A stretch of 64,000 nt of DNA from Diadema setosum (taxonomy: Eukaryota > Echinodermata > Echinoidea > Diadematoida > Diadematidae). Positions 22,606 to 33,911 of the stretch are shown here, one piece after another (position 1 is the first letter of the stretch; each line of letters begins with the position of its first letter). Where the stretch lies: positions 32,397,046 through 32,461,045 of the forward strand of contig CM067068.1 in NCBI GenBank assembly GCA_033980235.1, written 5' to 3'. Both the position numbers and the translations under genes were made by a program. The notes beneath the pieces were generated by a model. It saw only the letters and a list, made by a program, of their open reading frames with translations. It made no database searches and was not told the origin of the DNA.

Positions 22606-24545
22606 TTTAATAATAATGATAATAATAAACAATTTTTATAGAGCGCAAATTACATTCAAGTCTCTAAGCGCTTTTAGAAATGAGAAAAGACAGATTATAC
22701 ATGTGTAAGAACACACAATACAAAGTAGAAAATTACATAGAATATATCACATCATTTAACAATTTACAGAACAATGGTTACTTTACAAACAAATGAGACT
22801 TCAATAAAGACTTGAACTGATCTAATGATGAACATTCTCTGATATCATTGGGGAGCTGATTCCAAAGTTGAGGTATTGAATACTGAAATGATCGTTGACC
22901 GTATGACTTAGTCGATACATTAACCGGTTTTAACAGTTGTTTGGTGCTTGAGCGAAGTTGTCTGGAAGGTTGATATTCTTGGAGGAGCTGTTGCAAATAA
23001 TGAGGAGCTAACTGATGTTGACATTTATATGCAATTATAAGTAACTTATAAACTAACCTATCTTTGACTGACAACCAGTGCAACATGTGTAATATTGAAG
23101 AAATAGAGTCATATGTGTGAGTTCGGGTAACCAATATCTTGCAGCTGAATTTTGAATTCGCTGCAGTCTACCTAGCATTGAATCTGACAAACCATATAAC
23201 AATCCATTATTATCAATTCTACTCATTACAAAAGCATGTATAAGCCGTTCAGTCGCACATTGATCAAGATAACGTCTAATTGAACCAATTCTATGAAGTC
23301 CAAATGACGCTGTACGACATATACTGTTAATATGATCAGTCAAAGTCAGTTGATCATCAAAAAGAACCCCTAAATTGCGTGCACATCTAGTAGGACGAAG
23401 AAAAAAATCATTGAAAGTTATCGGAGGAAGCAAACTCCTTTTCCTGAAACGTGAACATATATGAAGCAATTCAGTTTTTTTTTTCTTCATTGATTGAGAG
23501 GCTGTTTACTGAAGACCAATCAGCTATTGCATGCAAACATTCCTCCAGTTTTGGAATAATCATTGGCCAATCCCCTTGTTTTCCTGTAGCATAGAGTTGA
23601 GTATCATCTGCATAGATCGCATGACCAAAACCAAAGTAAGTTATCCAGGGGCGGATCTAGCTTTTTATAAAGGAGGGGGTTGGGGCGGTATGCGAGGGAG
23701 CGTAGCGACCGAGCCACAGAACCTGTGTAAGAGTTCTGTGGACCGAGCCCGAGCGAGCGGAGCGAGCGAGGGGGGGGGGGGGGGGGGGAAGGGTGTGGGG
23801 GAGGGGGGTGTCCCCCCTCCCACAGTAGGGAGAATTTTTGAAAATCTGTGTGTGAAAATGGCGTTTTCTTGCATCTAAAACACCACTATTTTTGGTATAG
23901 AGGTCATTGCCATAAATAGAAAAAAATAAAATTACAAGTTAAAAAAAAGATAAAATAAAAAAAATGGTCCCCGGATTTTTTTTTTTTTTTTTTTTGGGGG
24001 GGGGGGGGTGCAGCCCCCACCCCCCCCCCCCTCTAGATCCGCTTCTGTTATCAAATCTTCCACTGGTGATACATACATAGTGAACAGAATTGGGCCCAAC
24101 ACAGCCCTGCGGAACTCCCATGACGAATCAAGCAGCTGGTCGACGTCTGCCCGTAGATGACGACAGACTGAGAGCGATTAGTGACGTAAGATTCGAGCCA
24201 CTGAAGTGCTGTGTCACAAAAACCAAATCTGATATAAAGCCGATGGATTAAGGTGTCGTGACATATCGTGTCAAATGCCGCAGAATAATCCAGCATTAAA
24301 AGAATAGCTTCTAGACCCTTATCGATAGTAAGAAGATCATTGGACACCCCAAGTAAAGCAGTTTCAACACTGTTTCTACGATACGCATATTGCATGCTGG
24401 CATTCAAGCTATTTTCCTCGGTGTATGACTCTATCTGTAAAGCAACTGCACGTTCAACGGTTTTAGACAGGAACTTCAGATTAGCAATTGGTCTGTTAAA
24501 TTTTTCATGTCTTCAGCATCCAGGTTATTATTCTTTAATGGTAGA
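22606..24545 (-). mobile_element. 5'-truncated CR1/L2-like LINE, reverse transcriptase remnants
   Basis: Minus-strand pieces in several frames read as one non-LTR reverse transcriptase. In order are an RPIANLKFLSKTVERAV block (about 24490-24430), motif A LLMLDYSAAFDT (about 24290), GVPQGCVGPN (motif B, about 24120), YADDTQLYATG (motif C, about 23610), then the thumb and C-terminal part (23490-22778, ending LPNDIRECSSLDQFKSLLK). The 3' end has an (ATT)n-like tail at 22606-22640. Frameshifts and an inserted MITE (23646-24047) show it is dead. The N-terminal endonuclease is missing, consistent with 5' truncation during target-primed reverse transcription. Confidence 0.85.
23646..24047. mobile_element. 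MITE family I, copy 1, inserted in the LINE
   Basis: 402 bp, with TIRs CAGGGGCGGATCTAG and CTAGATCCGCTTCTG, flanked by the 5-bp duplication TTATC (23641-23645, 24048-24052). Removing it restores LINE reverse transcriptase sequence between motifs B and C. The interior has long G-runs and C-runs that could pair with each other. A 5-bp duplication with CAGGGGCGG ends resembles the hAT5 group; that assignment is inference. Second copy at 38464-38653. Confidence 0.9.
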
Positions 24546-25000
24546 TGGTAGATGGTATGCTTGATGGTATGCTTGACTGACTGAGAGCCTCCTGTGCACA
24601 AAACTGGATGCAGCACTTACCCACTCAGCAGTACAGTTTCCATTTCCAATTTCCACATAAATCACCAAAACAGAAACATTTCATGGTCCAAAACTTGTCC
24701 TGCTGAATCCTTGACATTAGAATATAATGCCCTTCAGAAATGATCAGAAGATGAGTCTGAAGTTCAAGAATATTGAAGTGAAAAGTGAGAGGGGTGGAGA
24801 GCTGCTGTTACGCGCTCACCCAAACTCTAACCCCAATCATCACATCAAACTACAGTTGTATTGTAAACCTATTGTTAAACCCTTAACTCCTTGGAGAAAC
24901 TCTTATTAAAGACCGGATGTCGCCACCACCGAGGTTTTAAACTCGTCATATCAGTGAACAACATTAGACCCCTGGCCCGGCACCGCGGGGTCATCCCACT

Positions 25001-25254
25001 AGACCGACAACCACGAGTCATACAGCCCACGAGTTCGACAATGAAAACAGGTCTATAAGTCATACAGCCCACGAATGCAACACTAGCCAAATAAAGCCCA
25101 CGAGTTCGACAGACAACACGGGGCGGGCCTTATAGTGTCGAACTATTAAATGAGCTGTATGACTGACTCGTGAGCTGTATAACTCATAGTCATGGGCTGT
25201 ATGACCTGTGGAGCTGTATGACTCGTGGGCTGTATGACTCGTGGGTGTCGGTCT
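25001..25254. mobile_element. Foldback element built of repeated CACGAGTCATACAGCC
   Basis: 254 bp starting AGACCGACAACCACGAGT and ending ACTCGTGGGTGTCGGTCT. The 16-17-bp word CACGAGTCATACAGCCC appears several times on each arm in opposite orientation, so the element can fold in many registers. No coding capacity; the open minus frame over it is produced by the repeat. Confidence 0.85.
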
Positions 25255-25913
25255 CGTGACGTGCACCCGGCATCGCTAGGTACCAGACACCCATGTTTTC
25301 AGGTGGGTAGGGAGGGATGAATTGTAAATAGGGAGGTGGAAAGAGACCTCTACGGAATGGTGTAGTTAAAATTTATATGCCCAGTCTTGTGGTATAAAAC
25401 CGTAAAGCAAAGGGATAAACCTACAGTTCACATGAATCATTAAACGCAGGTTCCCTGCCTCTGGTTTGAGAAGATGACATTGAGGATTGACAGAGCTTAC
25501 TTTTGCACAACACATTTTGTACACCGAGTTCCTTGTCAAAGAAGGCGGGAAAACCCCTTGAATTATAAAGTGACTTTCAGTGAGGAGAGCTGAAATACTC
25601 CCCGAAACGGTATGACCAAAAGCTGGATTTACTGTATGTTTCACTCGTAAAGCTCCAGCAAAAGGCTTATTTTCGAGTGAAAGTAATGTCCGAATTTTGT
25701 ACTGCAAACTTTCTTCTGCCCAAATTATGTTTGGTCTACGTAGCCCTACCTTTCACAGTTTCAAGACATCGAACATAGGTACTACGTACTAGTGTTATTG
25801 GTTACTATACTAGTGCTGTACCAGCTGCCCTCAGCCAATTCAGGCTCGCGATCGAGTGAGTCTTGAAACAGATTCAAAGAACACTAGACTTGGAATTTGT
25901 CAACACTGACAAA

Positions 25914-28250
25914 TTAGGTGATCCGATCTGTTCGTAAATCAACGATTTGAGTCTCCTGATCCCAATAGGCATGACCATACCGGTTTCATCTGTGTTTAGT
26001 GGACATTGGCCGTGTGATGTTTGGATTCTCATTTAGAAAAGAGAGTCAGACCTGCCATCTATGGTACACAATTCCGTATACACTAACGAAGATACAGAAT
26101 GAAGTATATTTGACCTTTGACCCCACTTTGCACAGACAAGATGGCATCTGAGCAAAAAGTAGTTATTTTGTGAAATGATCCTTGTAACATGGTCTTTACG
26201 TGTGCAAAATATGGGAAAGATAGGACATGTATTCACCAAGATACAGGATGATACATTTATGACCTTTGACCCTAATTTACATACCCAAGATGACGTCTGA
26301 TCAAGTAGTTGTAATTGTATGAAATAATGTACGTGACATGAACTAAACATGTGCAAAATATGGGGGTGGTAAGGCCTGTTTTTCTTGAGTTATTGTAAAG
26401 AAAGTTGCAGAAAGAAAGAAATATCTCAATACATCGAAGATCAGCTTTAATTTCAACCAAGTTTTTGGACGTGATCCCGACATCGTATGAAAAATGAAGG
26501 ACACACTTTCGATAGCCCAAAGTCTCAGCTACAACATATTAAAATCTGGGAGAAATTCACCGAAGCATAAGTGAGCTAGTGCTCGATAAAGACAATCATG
26601 TCAATTTTCACATCTACAAAAATTCCCTCCCATAGAGATAACACGTCATAACGAAGATAGAAAAGAAGTACATATGACCTTTGACCCCACTTTGCACAGC
26701 GAAGATGGCATCTGAGCAAAAAGTGGTTATTTTGTGAAATGATCCTTGTAACATGGTCGTTACGTGTGCAAAATATGGAAAAGATAGGACATGTATTCAC
26801 CAAGATACAAGATGATACATTTATGACCTTTGACCCTAATTTACATACCCAAGATGACGTCTGATCAAGTAGTTGTTATTTTATGAAACAATGTACGTGA
26901 CATGAACTAAACATGTGCAAAATATTGGGCTGATAGAGCTTGTTTTTCTTGAGTTATTGTAAAGAAAGTTGCAAAAAGAAAGGAATATCTCAATACATCG
27001 AAGATAAGCTTTAATTTCAACCAAGTTTTTGGACATGATCCCGACACCGTATGAAAAAACGAAGGGCACATAAACGATAGCGCAAAGTCTCAGCTACAAC
27101 ATATCAAAATCTGGGAGAAATTCACCGAAGCATAAGTGAGCTAGTGCTCGAAAAAGACAGTCATGTCAATTTTCATTTCCAGAAAAACTGCACTCCCATA
27201 GAGATAACACGTAAACTGGTCAAATTTGACAAGATTACTTTCAATCCATTTTTACGAGGTGATACCGTCATCCAATCAAAATGTTGTTATTACATTTATG
27301 AAAAAGTATTTAATAAGCTACAACATAATGAAATCTGGATGAAAATTGGCAAAGGATAAGTGAGATACGCTCGAGTGAACTTGAAATTTGATGACGTCAT
27401 TTTGAAAATTTACTTTTTTAATTGTATTAAGAAATTTGATATCTTTTAATCATTTTTCCACCATCGCCAACCCATGAATTGACATGTACAACTCATTAGC
27501 TTTCAAAATATGTAAAGAAAATGGGGGGTCACCGTCCATCCTGACGAGAAAAATTGGATTCAAAATTGGCGGTTTTTTGGCATTGTTGGACTGTATATCG
27601 CCATTGACGCGCGCGCGGAATTTCAACATTGACGGGTCCGTATGACGTCATATTGAGTCGGATTGACTTGAAACTTGGTAGAAATATTCCTTGACATTTC
27701 AGGCATCCAATAAGTGTGAAAAAACGGGAAATTTCTATTGCATATGAGCTGTGCGTGCGTATATGTGCGCGCGCGTACGCGTCCGTCCAATTTTTTCAAT
27801 TTTTCAAAAAATGCTCCAAATGGTCTGAAACGTGTCCAAAAAAAAATTTGAGCCCGATTTGAGCATACAAATATTTCAACGCGCGCGTACGCGCACGTTT
27901 TAAGAGAAAATATGAATTTTGAGAATATGAATAGAATGCGCATAACTTGAAATACATGTGACGTAAATTTCATTGAAAAATTCTATTCCATTAATGAGAT
28001 ATGATTGAGAATGTGTTTTCATATAATGACGTCATAGTGACGTCACGGTCGACTGATCACTATGATACATTAGATTTGTTGTCTTTGGGACATGATACAT
28101 ATATGGTATGAGTTTGAAATTGATACTCTGAAAACTTTCTGAGTAAGTAGATACACAACTTTTGTCCAGAAATAAAGAAAGAAGAAGAAGAAGAACAAAG
28201 AATCCGTACAGATACAGAAGGTGATCCGAGAGGATACTCGGATCACCTAA
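25914..28250. mobile_element. Large non-coding element with TTAGGTGATCCGA ends
   Basis: About 2.3 kb bounded by TTAGGTGATCCGA (25914) and TCGGATCACCTAA (28238-28250). Inside are an internal tandem duplication (26083-27211), CpG-rich words (gcgcgcgtacgcg) near 27750-27900, and an (AAG)n stretch plus a second GGTGATCCGAG word near the right end. No transposase frame survives, so it is probably a non-autonomous transposon; the superfamily is unknown. Confidence 0.7.
26083..27211. repeat. Tandem duplication, unit about 566 bp, carrying DR1 motifs
   Basis: Units 26083-26648 and 26649-27211 are close copies. Each contains two perfect TGACCTTTGACCC words (26111, 26260; 26675, 26824), 149 bp apart in both units. 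This is the direct-repeat-1 site bound by RXR, HNF4 or PPAR-type nuclear receptors in animals; any activity here is untested. Confidence 0.9.
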
Positions 28251-30239
28251 TTATACTAGTATACATTGCACTAGTACATGTAGTTGTATTTATAAAGAAA
28301 GTAGCAGTTGTATTATACAAACCTGGCACAAAGCTTTTTCCTGCTTCAATTCAAAGTCGGTGGAATGTGGAGTCTCATTTTGGAATTCGCCACCTTCTTT
28401 GTACGGTATATATCTGCGATCAATAAACTTCATTCGACAGTTTTGTCAATCTGGCATCTGTCGTTCGCACAAATAGTCAGAATAGTTATCCCCGTTATGC
28501 GTTCTGTTGCGTGTGCCAGTTACCAGTATTATTTTCTCGCTATGCTCAGCACAGCATGCCCCCTAAATTGCAAGTGCTATTAGTGCTTGTACAGTCAGTG
28601 CATGAATCTCCTTTCGAAGCGAGATGTCTTAGATGTCTAGTAGGCCTACATGTATTTGAAACCACTCGATATCCTACATTGCTTGAAAATTCTCAAAAGT
28701 AAAAAAAAAAAAAAAAAAAAAAACCTTCATTCCAAAATGAAAATGTTTGAGTGCAGCGTTAATTATAACGAGCGAAACTTGATCCTTTTCAGAATTGGAA
28801 GCCTAGTAAGCCTGTAGTAGGCCTACATATTATACCAGCATGAATGTGTGGCTAATACTGGTACATTGTACTAGTATACGAGTATTTTGTATGGCGTGTT
28901 ACTACTAGTCGTCGTTCCTGTGTGCCGCACAAACACACTCGCATTTTCTTGGTTTAGTACATTTAGGAAGTCGTTTTGATCGATTACAACATCAAGTCAA
29001 TATAGCTGCAATCCGGCAAGTAAATATGTTAAGTGATGCATCAGGAAAAAATGTGAGAATGTAAGCTAGCTGCTTTGTCTACCCTGAACTCCGGAATAAA
29101 GGGGACTGACTTATTGTACGACGTTCATTCATTAAACCACCGCCTGGCCTGCGTCCATTCAGGTCGCGAAGAAAACACACAAAGAAATTCCCGTTGTGGT
29201 GGCAGTTCCCGCGCGCGCGCTTGGCCGAGAGCCCACAATGAAGATCGTACGCTTTTTTGTTTCGCGTTGCGTTTTGTAAGGAGTGCTCTCGACGCCCGTC
29301 GTCCCAAGTTTTATACAAGTAGCAGAATCGGAATGGAAAAATTGTACATTCTCGTATTCCAAGTATTTTATGAGTCATTGCTAGCGTCGGACACGTCGAG
29401 AACAAAAGTAAATATCCACATGATTGTATATGCTTGCTACACATTGTATCTGTAGCGTATATTTATTTTAGTGGTAGGAAAATCAGTAGGCCTAAGTCAA
29501 GCATGGGTCCTGATAAATTTAAAGGAAAAAAGACTCAAATACCTACTTAGTCCAAATATGTTGGACCCACTATATTTGGATATCACATTTCATCTTCTCT
29601 GTTGTTAATAGTCCAAAATAATGTAGGACCTGTATGTATTTGGGTATCACATTCTATCTTTAAATATCTGTTTCTTAAAAAGCATGTGCTCGTTTATATC
29701 AGTGACCTCTCTTCCGTGTGATTTCCTATTAAACTGTGAGTGATAAGCTTGAGGGCCATGTGATTTCTAACTGTGGGAGTGATAAGCTGGAGGGTGAAAG
29801 TGCCCGTTATTTTCCAATCAGTCTGCTTTGGTCTATTGAGGCAGATAAAGTTTGATCAGTGGCAGTGTTGAGGAGTTACAGTACAGTATTCACTTGCCAG
29901 CACCACTGCGTACGATGAAAATCTACCCGTGTAACAAGGTGGTTTACAAGGGGGGGGGGGGGGGGGGGGAGGAGAGAACCCAACAACTTTAAGGCGTCGT
30001 TCACATTCCACAAGAGCTAAACTCTCCTTTGTTCCGTGTTCTCCACGATTCTGCAAAAGGAATGCATTAACGCCCCTCCGTTTCGGGCTTCTGATACCCG
30101 TTCCAATTCAAGTACATTGTATCTCATTCTCTGCATCAACGACTGAACGCAACGAATTTTAATCTTCCCGTAATAATTATTTGCTAGAAAAGATAACTGT
30201 ATGACGCATTTTCTGTCAGATTGGGTGTTTTGTTTTTTA
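28251..30239. other. Intronic or intergenic DNA with a CpG-rich patch
   Basis: No recognised gene. The stretch 29130-29330 is CpG-rich with a run of GC dinucleotides (about 29209-29220) and is open on both strands. An ATG at 29333 opens 25 codons to a weak donor (AAA|GTAAAT, 29407) in phase 0 and so could be a third alternative leader for the exon at 37445, but support is poor. A 20-base A-run (28700-28722) and a G-run (29950-29969) are present. Confidence 0.45.
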
Positions 30240-30625
30240 ACAATTTGATTTGATTTGAATTGAATTTATTTTCCGTTTAAAGTCACATCACATAATTATA
30301 ATCATTGCATAAACAAAATAGTACATAAAATGAACGGAAGGATAGCCCTACTCAGCTATGTTTGTCATAACACAGCTGTTTTCCAGAGGGGTCCTAGAAA
30401 TAACAATGTTGTGATACACATAATGATAAAGACATGAATAAATAATACATAATAATGAAGAATATCAAAAAGTCTTAAATCAAACCAAAAATGAGATTAA
30501 GATAAGAACAAAATGAAACATACCTCAGACACCTACCAGTTGAATCAAATACATTGCAACCCCAATTATCCCATCATTATGACTCACCCTCCTCCCCCCC
30601 CCCCGCCCAAAATATCCATGATACC

Positions 30626-30636
<11 letters not shown>

Positions 30637-30701
<65 letters not shown>

Positions 30702-30767
30702 TATATATATATATATATATATACATACATATACATATACATATACATACACATATATATATATACA
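30637..30767. repeat. (TA)n/(CA)n microsatellite abutting the LINE ORF2 stop
   Basis: TA, CA and TACATA runs start one base beyond the TAA stop of the reverse transcriptase frame and fill the proximal 3' untranslated region of the LINE. Confidence 0.95.
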
Positions 30768-32261
30768 TTAAAGCCATTTTGGTATGTATTGATCAATTTC
30801 TTTAAGAAACAAATTATATGAGATTAAACATTTAACATCACATGGTAAATCATTAAAGTAAGAAGCTCCACGATACGAAAACATTCTTTTACAATAATCA
30901 GTGTGAGGCTTTGGTAAGGAGAGATTTCCACAGGAGCGTAAATTGTACGGATGTGAAACAAATTGAAATAAATTTTGCATATATGATGCGCTGAGATCAT
31001 TTAAACTTTTATACACCAAAGATATAGAATGTTTAATACGGCGAGATTTCAGGGATTCCCAATTCAAAATTTGATGTAATTCATGATTGGATATATGTTT
31101 ATAGGGACTTATTCCAAGTATTATTCTACCAGCCCTATTTTGTAATTTCTGCAGTCGATCGGTATATTTCAGGTGGGAGGAATCATACACTATATCTGCG
31201 TAATCAAACAAAGGGAGAATTATTGTGCGGTAAATCAATTTCAAATTACATTCATTAATATAAACTCGAAGACGACCTAAAAAATTAACCAATTTACCAT
31301 TTTTTTTACAAAGATATTCAATATGATCATTCCATTTCAATTCTTGGTCTGTTATCACCCCTAAGTATTTCACGGCTTCTTTGCATTGAATATGTTTTCC
31401 GTTAATATAAACATTTAAATCTTTGCGTTTTGTCAACATTGCACGGGTACCAATCAATATACTCTCCGTTTTATCAACATTCAAACTAAGTTTGTTCAAA
31501 CACATCCAATCATATATGCGTTCCAAGTCTGTGTTCAGAAAATAATCTATACAATTAACATCTTTGTGAGAGTAATACAAAATAGTATCATCTGCATAAA
31601 GTTGTAGGTCGCAGTGTTGTACCTGCTGAACTATATCGTCTATATAAAGGGTGAACAGTAGTGGTCCAAGGATTGAACCTTGAGGTACGCCGTAATTGAC
31701 ATCTACAAACTCCGACATTTCAGAATAAAAATAAGTACATTGACGATTGGTCAAATAACTTTCAAACCAGGCAAAACTATTTCCTTGCGCACCAGCACCC
31801 ATAAGTTTCTTTAATAGAATATTAATGTCAACCGTATCAAATGCTTTTTTCATGTCGATAAGAACTGCTCCTGTGTATTGACCATTGTCAGATGCGTCTA
31901 ACCAATCGTCGGAAACACGTGCAAGAGCTGTCACAGTTGAGTGATTTTGCCTAAACCCTGACTGTTTCTCCGAAAGTATATTACTAGACTTTAAAAACTC
32001 TGAGAATTGCTTGCCTACAATCTTCTCGAGGATTTTTGAGACAGAAGATAAAATTGCAATTGGACGATAATTACAAGGAAATGTTTTATCACCTGCTTTA
32101 TGCAAAGGAATAATTTTTGCCTGTTTCCAGCGTAATGGAAAATCGCCTTCTGACAGTGACTTATTAAAAAGGTAAGTAAGACAAGGGACGATGACGGGAG
32201 CAGAAATTTTTAACAAGTGCACAGAAATTCCATCTACACCAACAGACTTCTTGTTTTCCAT
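30768..32261 (-). pseudogene. LINE ORF2 fragment: reverse transcriptase
   Basis: 497-codon open frame with the ordered reverse transcriptase blocks: NYRPIAILSSVSKILEKIV (block 1), SGFRQNHST, motif A LIDMKKAFDTVD, motif B GVPQGSILGPLLFTLYIDD, motif C LQLYADDTILYY, then KYLGVITDQELKWNDH (thumb) and a C-terminal domain ending before TAA at 30770-30768. The polymerase Asp residues in motifs A and C are kept. The first codons belong to a frame shifted relative to the endonuclease frame (overlap 32234-32261), so this is the distal piece of a broken ORF2, not a separate gene. Confidence 0.95.
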
Positions 32262-33193
32262 GCCCCTGATAAGATCACTAAAACTTCATTCTCAGAAACA
32301 GTTTGAAAAGAGAACTTGGGAGAAGTTTGCCTGGAAGAGTTAGAGGAGTCAACGTGATACGAGGCATGAGACGGAGGGGAAACAGATGGAATATTCGATG
32401 CTAGTTCTGACCCAATATTTGCAAAATATTGGTTAAAAACATTGGCTTCTGATCTGTCACCACTAGATTTATCATGTTGAGAACTGTTTGGGGAACGATG
32501 CGGGAGAACAGATCTTAACACATTCCACATTTCACCGGATGTCTTTGCGGAAGCTAATTTATCTGAAAAATAAGATCGTTTGCATCTCCGTATTTTAAGT
32601 GTAACATGATTTCGTAATTTCCTATATTTATTCCAAAGTTCCTCATGTTTTCTTTTCAGCTCGATTTTCGTGGACTCCTCTTGCGTCTTTAACAAATCAA
32701 TCTTTACTTTATGTGCTTTATTTTTCTGTTTGTCCCGCTCTTTGATCAATTCAATGATCTCTGGAGACATCCAAGGACAGAATCTGTTCTTTACACGTTT
32801 GTGCCGAATAGGCATATCGGCTTCCTCCATGTTGTCTTTATTGTACACATTATGCCATGGTTGCGACCGTAATTGATCAAGAAATGAGTTTTCATCAAAA
32901 TTTTTCATTTTTCTGTAAGATACTATCTCAGGGGCTTTAATACAGACATTATAATTCCAAATCAAATAACAGATTGAGTGATCACTTATCCCTGAATGTA
33001 TAACACCATGGGACTTGACCATATCGCGATAGTTTGTCATCATATGATCGATTAAACTAACTGAAACATCGGAACATCTTGTATACTCTCTAGTATTAAT
33101 CTGAGTTAATGAATAAACAATGTTTATTTGATTAAAATGCTTAGTTTCATTGCTTATTGGATCTTTCATAATATCGCAATTGACATCACCCAT
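32234..33193 (-). pseudogene. LINE ORF2 fragment: endonuclease C-terminal half and linker
   Basis: Continues the APE-type endonuclease. GDVNCDI carries the catalytic Asp/Asn pair and SGISDHSICYL the final SDH motif. A 150-residue basic linker (KERDKQKNKAHKVK, WNKYRKLRNHVTLKIRRCKRSYF) leads toward the reverse transcriptase. It is joined to the upstream piece by a frameshift near 33170-33190 and to the downstream piece by another near 32240-32260. Confidence 0.9.
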
Positions 33194-33597
33194 GCAACAT
33201 TTCGGCCAAAAGAGTCAATAAATGAAATCAATTGTTCATAATAATCAAACACACAAATTGGGCTGTTAGGCGGTCGATACCATGTCACAAAGATGAACGC
33301 TCTTGAGTGATCAGGAGTGATTATAAGAGGAATAGCTTCTAAATGTTCTAAGCTGCTGTGTTTCAGTACATGATAGTGTAAGTTATTACGTATGTATACA
33401 AGAACACCACCCCCGTGTCTATTTCTATCTTTTCGAACCATGTGGTAACTGTCTATTTGAATCTCATGATCCAATACTGTATCATCTAACCAGGTTTCAT
33501 TTAATGATAAAATATCAATACCATTTTGAATTAACAACAAATGAATTTCAGAGAGATTTCTAGTCAAACTGCGGACATTCAGATGTAAAATCCGAAG
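33166..33597 (-). pseudogene. LINE ORF2 fragment: endonuclease N-terminal half
   Basis: Begins in-frame with LRILHLNVRSLTRNL, the classic start of a LINE endonuclease, directly after a TGA near 33600. It contains LSLNETWLDD with the catalytic Glu, and GGGVLVYIRNNL. No ATG precedes it; it was internal to ORF2. It ends by frameshift. Confidence 0.9.
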
Positions 33598-33669
33598 TCA
33601 TTTTTGTGATAATTCTTTAAACTTCAAACTATCATTTTGACATTTAGCAGAACGAAATAATGTAACGTA

Positions 33670-33830
33670 CATTTAGAGCATTCCCAATTTAGAAATTCAT
33701 GACATGGATCATCATACTCACTTTCAGAGATCCCAACACACTTAATATGAACCCAATTGTGACACTTAACTCATTGTATTCCTTTGTGATTATTTCTTAC
33801 TGGCTTTGAACAACTAACACATGGATAACC
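33670..33830 (-). pseudogene. LINE ORF2 fragment: PHD-type zinc finger with a stop at a metal ligand
   Basis: Minus-strand reading shows a C4HC3 pattern: CVSC, then KCHNWVHIKC, then WECSKC. The codon where the third Cys of the finger is expected (…KGIQ-stop-VKCHNW…) is TGA (33773-33771), one base from a Cys codon. The frame then shifts before SAKCQNDSLKFKEL, which leads to the endonuclease. PHD fingers at this place are known in CR1-like LINEs. Confidence 0.75.
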
Positions 33831-33911
33831 CTTTACCATTGAAATATTAAAATCAATATTATGTTGATAGAAATCAAATGTCCAGTGTCATTTATTTTTC
33901 AATTTTCTAAA

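Noticed and set aside
25060..25266. 68-codon frame with repeated SHTAHESYS-like units as a repeat protein
   Set aside because: The repetition comes from the 16-17-bp foldback units.
27623..27973. 116-codon minus-strand frame with RVRARTYTHAQ
   Set aside because: It lies wholly within the 25914-28250 repeat element, crosses GCGC-rich low-complexity words and lacks conservation signs.
29333..29407. A third alternative SLC6 first exon (25 codons, phase 0)
   Set aside because: The donor GTAAAT is weak and the frame has no supporting features; one ATG frame in three will show the right phase by chance.
30577..30821. Tyr/Ile- and Thr/His-repeat proteins over microsatellites (also at 219-443, 1978-2256, 14610-14873, 18530-18879)
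   Set aside because: All are translations of TA, CA or TAG microsatellites.
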